NCBI GenBank assembly: GCA_949316495.1
Contig: OX439012.1
Location: 23,284,666-23,348,665, forward strand
DNA from: Amphiduros pacificus
Taxonomy: Eukaryota > Annelida > Polychaeta > Phyllodocida > Hesionidae
Direction: 5' to 3'
Length of the DNA stretch: 64,000 nt
The stretch's first letter is position 1. The number at the start of each line of letters is the position of its first letter. The position numbers and the translations under genes were made by a program. Shown in pieces: positions 11,231 through 23,874 of this stretch. Under the pieces are notes generated by a model. It did no database searches. It was given only the letters and a program-made list of their open reading frames with translations, and was not told the origin of the DNA.

Positions 11231-14200
11231 CCATAATGCTTCATCGCAGTCATGTACACATCGTGCAAAGTCAGCCAAGCCCATATCTGATCGCAACTAG
11301 CAAGCTTCCATCATATCCAAAATAATTAGTCTGTTTTGTATAAATCCTCTCGAGAGTGTTATTCATTTAGCACTGATATCTTGGTGATGCCTGGCATAAA
11401 ATACAATTACATATATTCAATTATCATTCAATTATCATTTATTTAGACGATTTGATTCCAATTTGGACAGAGTGTTTCATCGCGGTATTTAGTAATTAAG
11501 TTATCGACGATTTGGCATAGTATCTCCCACGAACAAATTAACCTAAGACTCATTGAAATTATCAGAAAGGTATTAGCCATCTAAAATAATTGTGACTTGT
11601 ATGTTGGGTCAAACCATTCGTGCAATTTGCAATAATACAATGGAAAATGTTATTTTACTTTGAAAACTATTTTACAGACCTTTCTTACTGAATGATTTAT
11701 AACGAATACGTATAATTGAACGCAAGAATAGGAATATTAAACACATATACAGATACAATTAGTATTCCCTATTATTTTACTCAATCATTCCAATAAAGAA
11801 TAAAATCGATTTAACAGCAGCGGCTGCTTTCAGCAGTACATTGCAATACACGCTACTGTGAATCACAGGAAATCTGAAAAGCTGAAAAGGTAGTGGCCAA
11901 ATTGTGTGATGTTATGTCAATTTCCATTCTGTCATATTCAACTAAAGGGATGAAAGCTTACATCACAATCTTGGATGGGAACGTTTTTAATTCATGTATA
12001 GAGTTAATATTTTTATGACTTTGAAGTGTGGATGTTTCTGTTCTGTGCCATCAAATCCTTAAATCAAGTGTTTCAAAAACTTATCCTAGCCTTACATTGA
12101 ATTAATATTTCTGTCCAAATCTAAGATCACTTGTATAATGATCAGAAAGGTCTGTAATCCAGTTGAGAGAACCATAGAAATGAATAGTGTCTCAAAGAGT
12201 AACATTTTAACCTGTGCTCAGTTGGATGTGACAATGCCTTGAAGCTCTTTTCAACTATTTTTAGCAATTAAACAACAGGGGTGCAAAATATGTACATTTC
12301 CGAGAGCATAATTCTATTTACAGGGTGTTCTACCACTTTTCAAGGAAGCATAAGGTGAAGATTACAGTTTCTAAAATTGCCATTGTATGGATCTTAGTAT
12401 TGTACGGATCATATCATTTAATTTGTAGGATGTACATAACTACTTTTAATCTTATTTGAAACATCAGAATGACAGAAATATGGCGTAAGAGCTTTCATAC
12501 TCTTAGTTTATATTTTAATATTATATATAGATACATGGCTGAGATCAAGCCTATGCTTTTCATTTGGTTTTCAGACAGCTCATGCTGTACATGAAGTATA
12601 TATCGTTTGCTCTGCCCCAACCCTCTGTAAATTAAAAGTGAAAATCTTTATAGTAAAGAATTTTAATATGATGTAGTATCTAGGCGTCCGTCCCAGCATG
12701 CATGCGCCCCCTGGGTATCGTCTAAGTAATTAAGTCTTGAGGTGTGATAATTCATTTAAGCGGTTGCTATTTATAACATAATAATGATATTGATATAATT
12801 ATATCTATAATTTAGAATAAATAATAGTTACCAAATAGTTATCAAATAAGTAAGAAATACAGGAAGGTGGGTGGATAACTATTTAAACATTTGCATTATA
12901 CTCCTTCGCAACATAGAACAAACTCTCCATGCATACCTCTCCGCTAACTAACGACCCTGACCTAATTATCTAACTTTAGTACGTCATTGATTAAAGTTAC
13001 CTGCCCATTACAGAAACGTCCAGTTAGTCAATGGTAATTCGACCCATTTGCTCAACTCTGATTCATGTTATTTTCAGTTCAATACGGTTTGGTCATTAAT
13101 TATGGTCAGGATCTAGTGAAATATTGATTAATGAAACTTCCATTCATATTGATTCATTCATGAATGAATGAAACCTTCATCACTTATTCACAAATAATTC
13201 TTCAATTTTTACTGATTGATATTTCATGCATGCTTTTGCTGTTTTACTTTAAAAACCTTGAAATTATTTTTCTTGATTATTTCTAATATCATAATATCAG
13301 AAATTACAAGTTCTTATGTTTTAGACTAAAATCTTGAAGGTCATTCAGTCATAATACTATATAATTAAGGATAAATGATTATCCTTTGATAAGATATATC
13401 CTCAATTTCATACTGAGCAATTAAGATGTGTATAAAGTGTGCCGACAACTGTATACTCAGTATCCAAGCATTTCTTAGAAATATGATAATATATTTGCAA
13501 ACTATTTGATATATAAAACAAATCTAAATCGAGGAAATATTCAAAATTAAATTCAGAAATGTGCCGACAGTTCTAATTTTATACAATGTTACACTTAGCA
13601 ACAGGGAACCTGTCAGAGTATGACCATATAGCTTGCATAATATCATTCCATGAGTGATTTACTTTGGTATTTTGGGCATTTTTTGTATGATTATAACTTT
13701 TATAGTGTCATTGAATTGATCAACAAAAACAGTTTTATATTTTTGTTGCTAATATTGCATTGGCACACCTGAATAAAACCAGTTCCATCACTAAAGGTCA
13801 ATAAAGCTCCTCCCACCGTTCAACTTATCACCGTGGAATGAAACCTTTAGTACACCACAGACTAATATGACCTTCAGTTTTGATTCACTCCTAAAATCCC
13901 CCTTAACGTTCAAATCGGAATCTATATAGTCTATATTTTGATCATGTCTATCTATCTCCTAAATAACGGTTTGCGTTTCATATGTATGTATATGTACCAC
14001 TAAATTCTCACTGCTTAAGTTTCAACATTTGTGATCCACCAGGTGTCTATTGCATTATGTGCAATGCATGCTGGGATATGTGTGTATACATTGCAGCTGA
14101 ACTTATGAGTGTCATTATGTACGCTTTGAGGGAAGACATTAACGTCTTGGCAAGGAATGCATGTACACAAAAAGTTTATCTGGATAGAATAAATGTAATA

Positions 14201-15637
14201 AACTGATCGCAATTGAATGTCAAATTAATCAACATGGTTTAATACTATAAGCCGAGCTTGCATGTTCACAAATTTCCCGTTTACGTGATAGATTTTAACA
14301 CACCGTGTGGCAGCATTGCCAACTCAAGCAGAGAGAATTGTTTCTCACCAAATCCAGTGCTCTGTGGTTGGTTGTCAAGGGCAGGGCATTGGGTCTAACT
14401 GACAGGCTTTTATCTGACCCGGCCTTTCCCAGGTAAAGAATAGGCGGTCAATACAAACAAGCAGACAATAATACCTGTGATTAGCACACTATCACTGCAC
14501 ATCTATTACAGTCATTTGTATATTCGTGCATTCCTCCATTTCATATTGTCATTTATCTTTCAATTAAACCCTTTTTCACCATTCAGTGAGCTTCATGAAT
14601 TTAAATAATTCCTCATGAATTCAAATCATTCTTTTGCACCTAAATCCCCTTTCCGTGCCTCAATGTGGGGATTTCTTTTATTATCTGAGGTTCTGACATT
14701 CACCTTCAATCCCCTTTTCACCCCTGATTGTGTGACTGTTAACATAACATCCAGTGCTTTCTATTGGAAGAAACTGAATATAGTAATTTGTCAAAACATA
14801 TTGAGCCTGTTCGTGGACGATAATAGAGTACCAGTTTTGTGGTGGATTTATATCAGTGATAAATGTCAATGGTAATCAATACTGAACGAAACAAATGACT
14901 ATACTTCTGTTAACTTGGAGTGTTTTGCTAGGAAAGAATATTAACCTAGCTGGGTACTCTTGCCCGATTGAAGTGCTTTCCGTTTAATTGCTTGAGACAA
15001 ACACAATAACAACACAAATCCCCCATTGTAAGAAATAGCTGCCACGCCACATAGTAGTGACGTGCAAGTTGATTATAGTTGTTGTTGGTTTGTTTTTTTG
15101 TTTGTTTGTTTTTTTTAAATTTTTTTTGAGGGGGGGTTGTTGTTTTTTTCTTTTTGGAACGTGAAACTATAATGTGAATTAGGAGCCATAGAGTTAGGTA
15201 TTTTGGTGCTGAAGTTCATTTAGAACAAGGAACACATGAAATAATTTATCACGATCCTAAATCACCTATATATCGTGATTTACATGTGTTTAGTTTATTT
15301 TAACAAACAAGCTTGACAATATATAAGATATTATACCTCTGTGATGTGCGTATCAACGAGATTTCCAATGAATACGAGCATGTCAAGTATTCGTAACGTA
15401 TTGCTTAGCTGCGAACTATTTTCCGTTGGCCATCTTTAGACTGGTCTCCCACCGAGTGTCAAAAACATCGTGTATACACAGATGGCGGCAACCAGTCTAT
15501 GGCTGTACGCACCATTTTCGGGTCACGTGACGGGGTCAAATGAGGTGCGCTTTGTTTACAAAACGTTTTTAACGATAAATATCTTGTTTCATGTATCATT
15601 TAAAAAAAAATACAGTAGTTGTCTGATGTATAGAAAC
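11231..15637. other. Unique AT-rich sequence, no gene recognised
   Basis: About 4.4 kb with no recognisable gene. A T/G-rich stretch at 15080-15160 (runs of T, TTTGTTTG and G7) resembles a SINE tail in reverse, but no SINE body follows it. Short frames at 13982-14212 and 14615-14875 are open on both strands and lack domain features. Confidence 0.5.
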
Positions 15638-15773
15638 AAAACATGCCTCGTCGGGTCAGCTGCGTGAGCGGATTCAGTTCGTTGGTGATGGCGGACGGAT
15701 TATCAGGGTATCCTTCCGCAATCACCAACTCACTGAATCCGCTCACCCAGCTTCCCCGACTCGGTATGTTTTG
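15638..15773. repeat. Imperfect hairpin with arms of about 60 bases
   Basis: The left arm 15638-15697 contains GTGAGCGGATTCAGT and the right arm 15714-15773 contains its complement ACTGAATCCGCTCAC. The arms also match at AAACAAAACAT / ATGTTTTGTT and GTTGGTGAT / ATCACCAAC. The loop is about 16 bases. The sequence is GC-richer than its surroundings. It could be a foldback or miniature transposon, or an RNA hairpin. It stops about 20 bases before a satellite array. Confidence 0.85.
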
Positions 15774-15793
15774 TTATAGACTACTAGGTGTGG

Positions 15794-16080
15794 ATTGAAG
15801 TGTGAAATGCGTGATAGGTTGAATTATTGAAGTGTGAAATGCGTGATAGGTTGAATTATTGAAGTGTGAAATGCGTGAAAGGTTGAATTATTGAAGTGTG
15901 AAATGCGTGATAGGTTGAATTATTGAAGTGTGAAATGCGTGATAGGTTGAATTATTGAAGTGTGAAATGCGTGATAGGTTGAATTATTGAAGTGTGAAAT
16001 GCGTGATAGGTTGAATTATTGAAGTGTGAAATGCGTGATAGGTTGAATTATTGAAGTGTGAAATGCGTGATAGGTTGAAT
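15794..16080 (+). repeat. 32-base satellite, 9 near-identical copies
   Basis: The unit contains GAAGTGTGAAATGCGTGATA followed by GGTTGAATTATT. Nine copies fill 287 bases, with only one substitution seen (GTGAAAGG in the third copy). Low divergence implies recent expansion or homogenisation. Confidence 0.95.
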
Positions 16081-16164
16081 GAATTACTGTTGCTCAATTG
16101 CCGGAGACAAAGTAACGAATTGAAATATCTGGTGCTGAGGAAAAGCTGACAAAATTGTGAAACG

Positions 16165-16916
16165 GTGTTTTTATGATCAACTCTGGCCATATCAGGTCGA
16201 CTTTTGAGCCCTTTAACCAGTGTGAAAGTAACACTGCCGGCAGTGGGAGTCGAACCCACCACCTCCCGTCCTTCTGTAACCAGTGTGAAAGTAACACTGC
16301 CGGCAGTGGGAGTCGAACCCACCACCTCCCGTCCTTCTGTAACCAGTGTGAAAGTAACACTGCCGGCAGTGGGAGTCGAACCAACCACCTCCCGTCCTCC
16401 ACTTATATAACCAGTGTGAAAGTAGCACTGCCAGCAGTAGGAGTTGAACCCACAAACTCCCGTCCTCCACTTATATAACGTAGTCTGAAATAGCGCTATA
16501 TAAATTATTATTTATTTATTTATTAATGTGAAAGTAACACTGCCGGCAGTAGGAGTCGAACCCACCAACTCCCGTCCTTCTGTAACCAATGTGAAAGTAA
16601 CACTGCCGGCAGTGGGAGTCAAACTCACCACCTCCCGTCCTCCACTTATATAACCAGTGTGAAAGTAACACTGTCCGCAGTGGGAGTCAAACTCACCACC
16701 TCCCGTCCTCCACTTCTGTAACTAGTGTTGAAGTAACACTGCCAGCAGTGGGAGTCGAACCTACCACCTCCCGTCCTCCACTTATATAACCAGTGTGAAA
16801 GTAGCACTGCCGGCAGTGGGATTCAAACTCACCACCTCCCGTCCTTCTGTAACCAGTGTGGAAGTAACACTGCCGGCAGAGGGAGTCGAAGCAATCACCT
16901 CCCGTCCTCCACTCAT
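16165..16916 (-). mobile_element. SINE family 2 with box-B module expanded to ~10 units
   Basis: Read on the minus strand, each 62-70 base unit contains GGTGGGTTCGACTCCCACTG, a good pol III box B with its tRNA T-arm stem, then CCGGCAGTGTTACTTTCACA and a linker. Two linker forms alternate (CCACTTATATA and CTTCTGTA). The left end (16165-16215) carries the family's 3' block with GTCGACCTGATATGGCC, also seen at 20300-20330. No box A is visible beyond the right end, so the head is missing. One junction, near 16477-16525, holds a foreign tail. Frames that look coding here come from the repeat. Confidence 0.85.
16477..16525 (+). mobile_element. Short LINE-type 3' tail inside the SINE array
   Basis: The sequence AGCGCTATATAAATTATT followed by (ATTT)n interrupts the array. 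It resembles the 3' terminus of CR1/L2-type LINEs or SINEs mobilised by them, in the orientation opposite to the array. Too little remains to name the element, and no clear target-site duplication was found. Confidence 0.45.
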
Positions 16917-18827
16917 AAAACCAAGGCTAATATATAGAACTTTATCATTGTTATTTAGAGTGAAATATGAAGAGGAAAAAAGAATCACAAGATGAAAGAC
17001 TACTTAGTAAAGAAGAAAAATGACAGGATACAATATCCCAGACATATATCATTTCTTCAATGAAGAAATGCAGCTTATCAAATAACACTCAAGAGAAAAT
17101 AGCCCAGATTGAGAATTTTAAAGTACAAAGTACAAAGTGTTTGTTTGTTTCTTTGTGTTGAAGGCAATTTCAACATTATTTTGTTTATAACATGTCAGAT
17201 TGTAATCTTTCACCAAAACTAAATGCCCAGCTCTCTTTAAAGAGTGAATAACACAAAACATTGCTATTGTGAACTCCTTCCACCACCAGGAATGATACAT
17301 TTCTGTCTGAGCCTCTTCCCAACCCCCAAAATATTATGAACACTTTAACCTTAGAATTTATCTTGTAAGTAAAACAAATCCTTTTTTCTGCAAATCTATT
17401 ACAATATTCAATTGCATTAGAAATAATATTTTGCAATATTGTAACAAAAAGGTGTCCCTAAAAACGATTATTAGCACTTTTACTTTATATATAATAACAC
17501 TGATTATCAAAAATATAAAAAGTATATAAAAACACCATATAGTCTACACTATTTCCATTGACTCCTAATTATTCATAAATTGTCATATATTAGTTATCAT
17601 TATCTGATAAATTGCCTCATTAATCACCCAATCAATTATCACACAGTCATTACATGACATAAGGTTGGAAAGTAAAGGGAAGGATTTCTGCCAGAGATCC
17701 GCCCCCAATTTCTCCATCATAGAACTTATCTATAAGTATATATGGAGATAATTGGCATCTGCGTTCTTTCTGTGATGTGGCAAATTATAGTGAGGTAAAG
17801 AGAGGCTCCAATTTCTAGCTAGACCGATTATTATACACATAGCACTGGCTAAAGACTAATGGGTTAATGTTAGGTCAATGGAGTTGATTTGGCCGGATTT
17901 CTGAGAAGATATGAACAATGTAGCTTTTAAATGGTTTACTGAGACCACTGGTTACTAACCCCGTGAGAAGAAATAAAAATATTGCAAGGTACTTAGCACT
18001 GTAAAATATGTTATCAAAAATATTTGACTAGAGTAAAGAATTCTTCACAGAGCAGTATATCATGTGTTATTTGTCTTGAATTAAACATGGTAAAATGGAA
18101 CTTAATATTATAATTTTTATGATCAGGAAAATATTATATGAGATTAGTTGTAACAAGATTTAAACTTCAATAAGATAGAAAAAAATACATTATTTCTGTA
18201 TTTCTGTACAAACATTTTATTATATGTATGGTATCAAGACTCTACATACCAACATTCAGATGGTTTGACCAACATCTAGAATCATATATTTTCAATGTAA
18301 CTTCCAATAATAAAATGGTTATTCAATTTGTTTTCATTTTTATCCAAATATAGAAGCCTTATGCACTGATCTGCCATGTTCCTTTTACTCAAATTCTTTT
18401 AAAGGCAACTTTATCTTTTGACAAAAGTGGACATAAATGTTAGTGACAAACACTTATCATGGATGGAGATACCTTAAAATGTGCATCCTAGGAAATAAAC
18501 AAGTAATGAGAGAAGGTTCTCAGGTGCGTAATAGATCTTAATAATACAAGAAAATAAACTCAGTAAAACACCTTTATTACCACAACTGTCCACCCTTTTG
18601 TAACAATACTATGTTTCAATGCCCAAACACGTTCAGCATGCATAAATCAGCCTGCAGTTATCATACACAAGTTAGCATACACAATTCAGCATAAATTGAG
18701 TCAGTCTAACAGGGCCAGCATAAACTAGACCCTAAAATATACCCTAAAATAGACCCTAAGCATAAAATAAACATTAGATAGACCCCAAAATAGACCCCAA
18801 AATGGTTGTTGCCGTTACATGATATGG
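16917..18827. other. Unique AT-rich sequence, no gene recognised
   Basis: No recognisable gene. A weak local repeat of ACCCTAAAATAG occurs near 18725-18800 just before the next array. Confidence 0.5.
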
Positions 18828-19215
18828 TCAACATAAAATACTCAACATAAAGCAGTCAATGTCAGACAGTCAACATAGAATAGTCAACACAAGATATTCA
18901 GCATAAAATAGTCAACATAAGATATTCAGCATAAAATAATCAACATAAAAAAGTGAACATAAAGTAGTCAACAGAAAATACTCAACACAAATTATCAACA
19001 TAAAATAGTCAACATAAAATAGTCAACATAAAATAGCCAACATAATTGTCAACATAAAATAGTCAGCACAGACAAGAATCAGCATAGACAAGAGTCAGCA
19101 TAGACAACCGTCAGCATAGACAAGAATCAGCATAGACAAGAATCAGCATAAAAGTGTCAGCATAAAAATGTCCGCGTAAAAAAGAATCATCATAAAAAGG
19201 CGTCAGCATGATTGG
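18828..19215 (+). repeat. 13-16 base minisatellite
   Basis: The left half is built on GTCAACATAAAATA and the right half shifts to CAGCATAGACAAGAAT, so two related unit types occupy separate blocks. The array has about 27 units. Stops recur in it and it is not coding. Confidence 0.9.
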
Positions 19216-19347
19216 CAGAATAATCATACAGTCAAGGTCGTTGACCTTGTACCTGGTGTAAACTTTTTAATGTCCGTTTTCTGACAATAGTGTCATTGAC
19301 TGCCAAGAAATATTGAATGGTTTTCTTAAATTCATCGGCGCAAAAGA

Positions 19348-19364
19348 CGAAATAGGATCATTTT
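19348..19364. repeat. 17-base target-site duplication, left
   Basis: CGAAATAGGATCATTTT occurs here and again at 19675-19691, exactly flanking the SINE copy B. A perfect long duplication is the signature of LINE-driven target-primed insertion and points to a fairly young copy. Confidence 0.92.
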
Positions 19365-19674
19365 GTTTGTTTGGGGTTTTACATCACTTTCAACATTATT
19401 TCAGTCATTTCGTGATGAGACCTACTTGTAGCAGATATAGTGCTGCCTCACTGAATTGTCATGTCGCAGGTCCTTGACATGACAACCCACCCGGTCACAG
19501 ATTTACAAGGACAACGGGTTAACCCTTTTGGCACAGGCCTCAGCTCATGTGGGAAATTGTATCATGAATTCAATCCCGGCACGACCGGGGTTCGAACCCA
19601 CGACCTTTGGATCACCACAGAGGAACTGGTGCTAATAAGCTGGCGCCCTAACCAACTGCGCCACGGCCCATGGC
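19365..19674 (-). mobile_element. tRNA-derived SINE, family 1, copy B (complete)
   Basis: This 310-base copy lies on the minus strand between perfect 17-base duplications. Its tRNA-like head is at the right: the complement of TGGCGCAGTTGG (box A) near 19657-19668 and of GGTTCGAACCC (box B) near 19590-19600. The body runs left through GGTTAACCCGTTGTCC and a 3' block with GAAATGACTGAAATAATG, then a CAAACAAA tail. The 3' block resembles the LINE-type tails shared by many invertebrate SINEs (established pattern; the partner LINE is not identified here). It serves as the reference copy for the other four in the window. Confidence 0.93.
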
Positions 19675-19691
19675 CGAAATAGGATCATTTT
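19675..19691. repeat. 17-base target-site duplication, right
   Basis: This is the second copy of CGAAATAGGATCATTTT, on the head side of SINE copy B. Confidence 0.92.
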
Positions 19692-20109
19692 TCGTGGTTG
19701 GTTCCATTCTTGGCATAAGGCCAGGGTTGGTGACCGCTCCCACTCTCTGGTATCAAGCTGTACTAATCTGAGGTGGCTTCTTCGTGTCAGCGATAGAATA
19801 AATTGTGATTTGGGGTTGTTTTACTTGTAACTGAAGTGGATCCCAACAGTCAGGAAACAAGGAATAGTGGTCATTTAAAGCCAAAGCAAATCATGACTTA
19901 ACAGGAAATTATGTAAAAAAACAAATGTTATGTACTGAATTAAGATAATAAAATACCTACAAAACCTGTGAATCTTACGTTTGTCTTCATATAAACATAT
20001 GTAGATTCTCACAAAATAAGGTCATCATGACAATTATATCACACGCATTACATGTTAATTGATTGACAGATTAATTAATTAATTAATTGATTACATGTAT
20101 CACGTGTGA
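19692..20109. other. Unique spacer
   Basis: No gene was recognised. A short TTAATTAA-rich run lies at about 20070-20090. Confidence 0.5.
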
Positions 20110-20335
20110 CCGGCCCCACTAGCACAGTTGGTAGAGTGTAGGATGTGTGCCTTGGTGGTTAAATAAGTGGAGGACAGGAGGTGGTGGGTTCAACTCCCAC
20201 TGCCGGCAGTGTTACTTTCACACTGGTTATATAAGTGGAGGACGGGAGGTGGTGGGTTTGACTCCCACTGCCGGCAGTGCTACTTTCACACTGGTTAAAA
20301 GGCTCGGAAGTCGACCTGATATGACCAAAAACACC
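20110..20335 (+). mobile_element. SINE family 2 with a doubled box-B module
   Basis: A tRNA-like head begins at about 20110, with box A TAGCACAGTTGG at 20120-20131. The first box B, GGTTCAACTCC, lies at about 20187. The following segment with CCGGCAGTG and a TTATATAAGTGGAGG linker is then repeated once, giving a second box B near 20253. The copy ends with AAGTCGACCTGATATGACC. This is the key copy that shows the repeat unit at 16.2-16.9 kb is an internal module of a SINE. Confidence 0.88.
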
Positions 20336-20530
20336 ATCAAGATAATGTATCACGAGACTGATTATGTTGCCATTTTTTGTATATGTCATATAATTTCACT
20401 TCGGTTGATAAAACATATTTGGCCCATAACAGCATTAATATCATATTTTACCAAAAATGATACTTCATACAAAATCTAAGAGGCATTCCCACTTTATTAT
20501 TTCTATTATTTTTTATCTCTTTAATCAAAT

Positions 20531-20795
20531 AGGGCCACGTGCCGTGTCGCAGTTTGTTGGATTGCCAGCTTATTAGCACCAGTTCGTCTGTGATGGTCAA
20601 AAGGTTTTGTGTTTGACTCCCGATCGTGTTGGTAGTGAACGTTTGTTAAAATGTCTCTTATGGGCTGAGGTCCGTGAATGAAGCGTTAACCATTGACCTT
20701 GTAAGTCTGTGACCAGGCTTGGTTGTCACATCGAGAACCCAGGACATAGCAATTCAATGAGGCACCACTACATCAGCCATATTTATTCAATTATT
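20531..20795 (+). mobile_element. tRNA-derived SINE, family 1, copy D (old)
   Basis: The copy is diverged but colinear with copy B: CGTGTCGCAGTTTGTTGG (box A region), CTTATTAGCACCAGTTC, a degraded box B, a GTTAACC-TTGTAAG block and a GACATAGCAATTCAATGA block. Substitutions and small gaps throughout indicate an old insertion. Confidence 0.8.
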
Positions 20796-22481
20796 TCTGA
20801 GAGAGGTTCCATATATGTTGTAAATAATATGGGCCCCAAAATGAGGAACGTCACTATAGGTTTTAATATCATTTTCTTTTTCATTAAATTTCTCAGTTCC
20901 CATAATATTTTGACTAGAGAGATATAGGAAGTCAGGGCATTAGTAATCATATTAATTTCAGTACTGAGGACAAAGTATTTATTTAGAATTTTATTCTTGT
21001 AGAAAATCCTCTTGTATGTTCATTTTCTTTGGTTATTAATAATATAGTCCTTCTTACACTGAGTTTCCGTGTAGAAGACTTGATTGATTTTGTTTCTGCC
21101 ATAATTAATAATACTAAAAGCAGTATTCCTGTTTTTTTAAATAAACATGCATATTCATCATATTCAGGTTCTGTATAAGACTTGATTTGCACATTTGTAT
21201 GTTATGAGATTTTCATACTTAAAGTTATGATTTTTAAAATCCATTTCATGCTGTCCATTAAAATCATTTGCATTTGTACAAGGTGATTTTACAGATTTTA
21301 CTCGACAGTTAATTTTTTGCACAATTACCTTCATCGTTGTCAGAATTATTCTTATTTGTATAGTCATATTTTAAATATTTATTGAAATAACGTTAATATT
21401 TGGCAGAATATACCATATCTTCCTTTCTATTTCTCATATCCCCTAAATCATTCATCCATCTTTCATTTCCTGTTAGATACCTGGTGACTTATCCTGTCTT
21501 CAGGTGTAACCCTGATCACATTGATAACATGCCTGTTTAAGGTATTGATCACTTTTGGATCACTCCCACTTGCTGGTCCCTGGGCTATTTTCCTAACTCA
21601 ATCGGGAAATCATTCAGGTCCATTGACGTATCTTTCATCTAGGGTTACTTCCCTCTCGATTGGGTCAGAGTTTGATGCCATGATTACCTGCATATGTGTA
21701 TGCTTTAGTCAATTTATAAGTCAAAGTCAGCTGCCGTATGATATCTTGTATCTGTATGTAGTTGTGTGATATTTGATACTGTATATCATCTAAAGTGTTA
21801 TTTATGAATTACCGTATTGTACAGTAGTCTTTATAGAGTTACCGTATTGCACAATAATTTTTACAGAGCTACTGTTTTTATTCTTGTATGGTAATATATT
21901 TCAATGTGTTGTAGTCATTATGCTTTTAACACGGAAATAATATAGAAAACAGTTATAAATGATCGGAGCTTTAATTTCTCAAACTACATCCATTCGCGCC
22001 CGAATGCATCTTTGGGAATTTTGCTAAAAGAAAAACAAAACATAAATTTGAGAGTCAAAATTCATAAAAAAAATGTCATAAGAGTTTGTTTGTAGGGTGG
22101 TTAATTTCCCTTTTCCGCACCCTGTACCAATGAAAATAACATCTTTATTATATTTTCCTAACTTTAATGGGATATCAATTAAAGTATTTTGCACCGTTTT
22201 AGGTTACTCATTACACAGTAAAACCCACGCACTTTGTCAACAAATTACAACTGATATACCATACTTTAGCCTTTTGTGGTGCATCTTAATACCACCTAGC
22301 AGACACTTGCTTTGATGCGGCTATCTTCTAGGTATCTTAATGAATAATAAAGCTAAGGTGAACAAACCAAACACGAATATTTTCCTGACATAAATGTGAT
22401 GACAAAATGTTTCTCAGCAATGGCTGTCTCCTTTCTCACTAGGAGTTCACGTATAGGCCGAAACAAGAAGAATGCTGCTTT
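20796..22481. other. Unique AT-rich sequence, no gene recognised
   Basis: A short local repeat (GAATTACCGTATTGTACAGT-like, two to three copies) is seen near 21800-21875. No convincing exon was found. Confidence 0.5.
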
Positions 22482-22712
22482 TGAGTTTTGCCGTTACATT
22501 ATACTTAACTGATATCAGATTACTGCTGTTTTGCCATTACCTAATGATAGTTAACTGATATCAGATTACTGCTGTTTTGCCATTACCTAATGATAGTTAA
22601 CTGATATCAGATTACTGCTGTTTTGCCATTACCTAATGATAGTTAACTGATATCAGATTACTGCTGTTTTGCCATTACCTAATAATAGTTAACTGATCTC
22701 ATGTTACTGATG
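22482..22712 (+). repeat. 46-base tandem repeat, about 5 copies
   Basis: The unit contains CTGATATCAGATTACTGCTG and GCCATTACCTAATGATAG. The central copies are almost identical and the outer ones diverge. CTGATATCAG is itself a 10-base palindrome. Confidence 0.93.
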
Positions 22713-22956
22713 TTGAGATTTCTCTTACATTATAATCAACTGATTTCATTAAATAGAATGTATCCGGGATAGGCCTTATTACTGATATAAAAAACATATG
22801 GGGAATTATTACGCTCGTTCTTGACCTCAAAAGTATGCTTCATTGTTGATCTCAGGGAATTAGAATTCATCATCATCGCCAAGTATAATGTTTTATCATT
22901 GACCCCATGGAAATTTATTTTATTATCATCCCTGAGAATAGTGTTTTATCATTGAT

Positions 22957-23092
22957 CTCATATGGAAAATTGTATCATGAGTTCAATCTCGGCATGGCCC
23001 GGGATCGAACCTACGACCTTTGGATCACCACAGAGGAACTGGTGCTCATAAGCTGGCGCTCTAACCAACTGCGCCACGGCCTATGGCCCATG
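22957..23092 (-). mobile_element. tRNA-derived SINE, family 1, copy C (head only)
   Basis: Only the tRNA-like head and the first part of the body remain, on the minus strand: the complement of box A near 23071-23082 and a box B with GGATCGAACC near 23001. It matches copy B from TATCATGA to the end. The 3' half is absent, consistent with truncation. Confidence 0.88.
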
Positions 23093-23874
23093 GCCCCTGA
23101 GATTGAATAGCTGTATCGTGCCAAATATATTAAATATATTCAAACAATGCAGTCAAGTTCATTTTTTCCATGAGAAGAGTACTGGAAATGTTTTTGGCCG
23201 AAATAAGCAGATTGGTAAGAATTACAAAATCCTTAGACGATTCATGCAAAAACTGCTTCTCTGTACATGTAAAAGATATTTAGTTGCACCAGCAACCTGA
23301 CACCTGATCTTATTAAATATGTCTAACCACATCCACAAATGTATATCTAGTACCATCTGGCACACAGTAAATATACAAAGATTGTTTAGATATGTCTGAC
23401 TGGACTCTAGACATTGCCTAGCTGCATATACAGATATTTCAAGCTGCATAGATACCATGCTTGCCAAATGATCTTCCTCCTAGAAAAACCGACTATGGCC
23501 TACAGGTATTTTCAATGTTTGCCAAGATAATGGAATATATTGGAGTAATGACATGTTTTTTTTTTTAATATTAGATAAGCGATTATTGGAGATGAAAAGA
23601 TGAGTAAGGAACATTGATGTTGGGTTAAAGATTTGAATAGGACAGAGCAGCAAAAGCATTCCCCACCTATTTTATCACCTTGAAAATCAGTTGTAATACA
23701 TGAAGCCAAACTGTGAAAGCACCGAAACAAAAAAGGCCGACAGATGAAAGTGTTCCATCAAAATATCTTGAGATGTAATGTAATATATGAATAGTCTGGA
23801 GAATGAGAATATCAACATCAACTCTTATTCTGATAAGAAAAAAGATGAGTTAGACCACAGTTCCACGTTTACTA
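23093..23874. other. Unique sequence
   Basis: Short open frames occur on both strands, without recognisable domains. No other structure was seen. Confidence 0.45.

Noticed and set aside
15080-15160. Reverse-oriented SINE tail
   Set aside because: The T/G-rich run looks like a CAAACAAA tail in reverse, but none of the SINE body blocks follows.
16173-16478. Several overlapping frames on both strands over the SINE array
   Set aside because: All are by-products of the tandem box-B modules.
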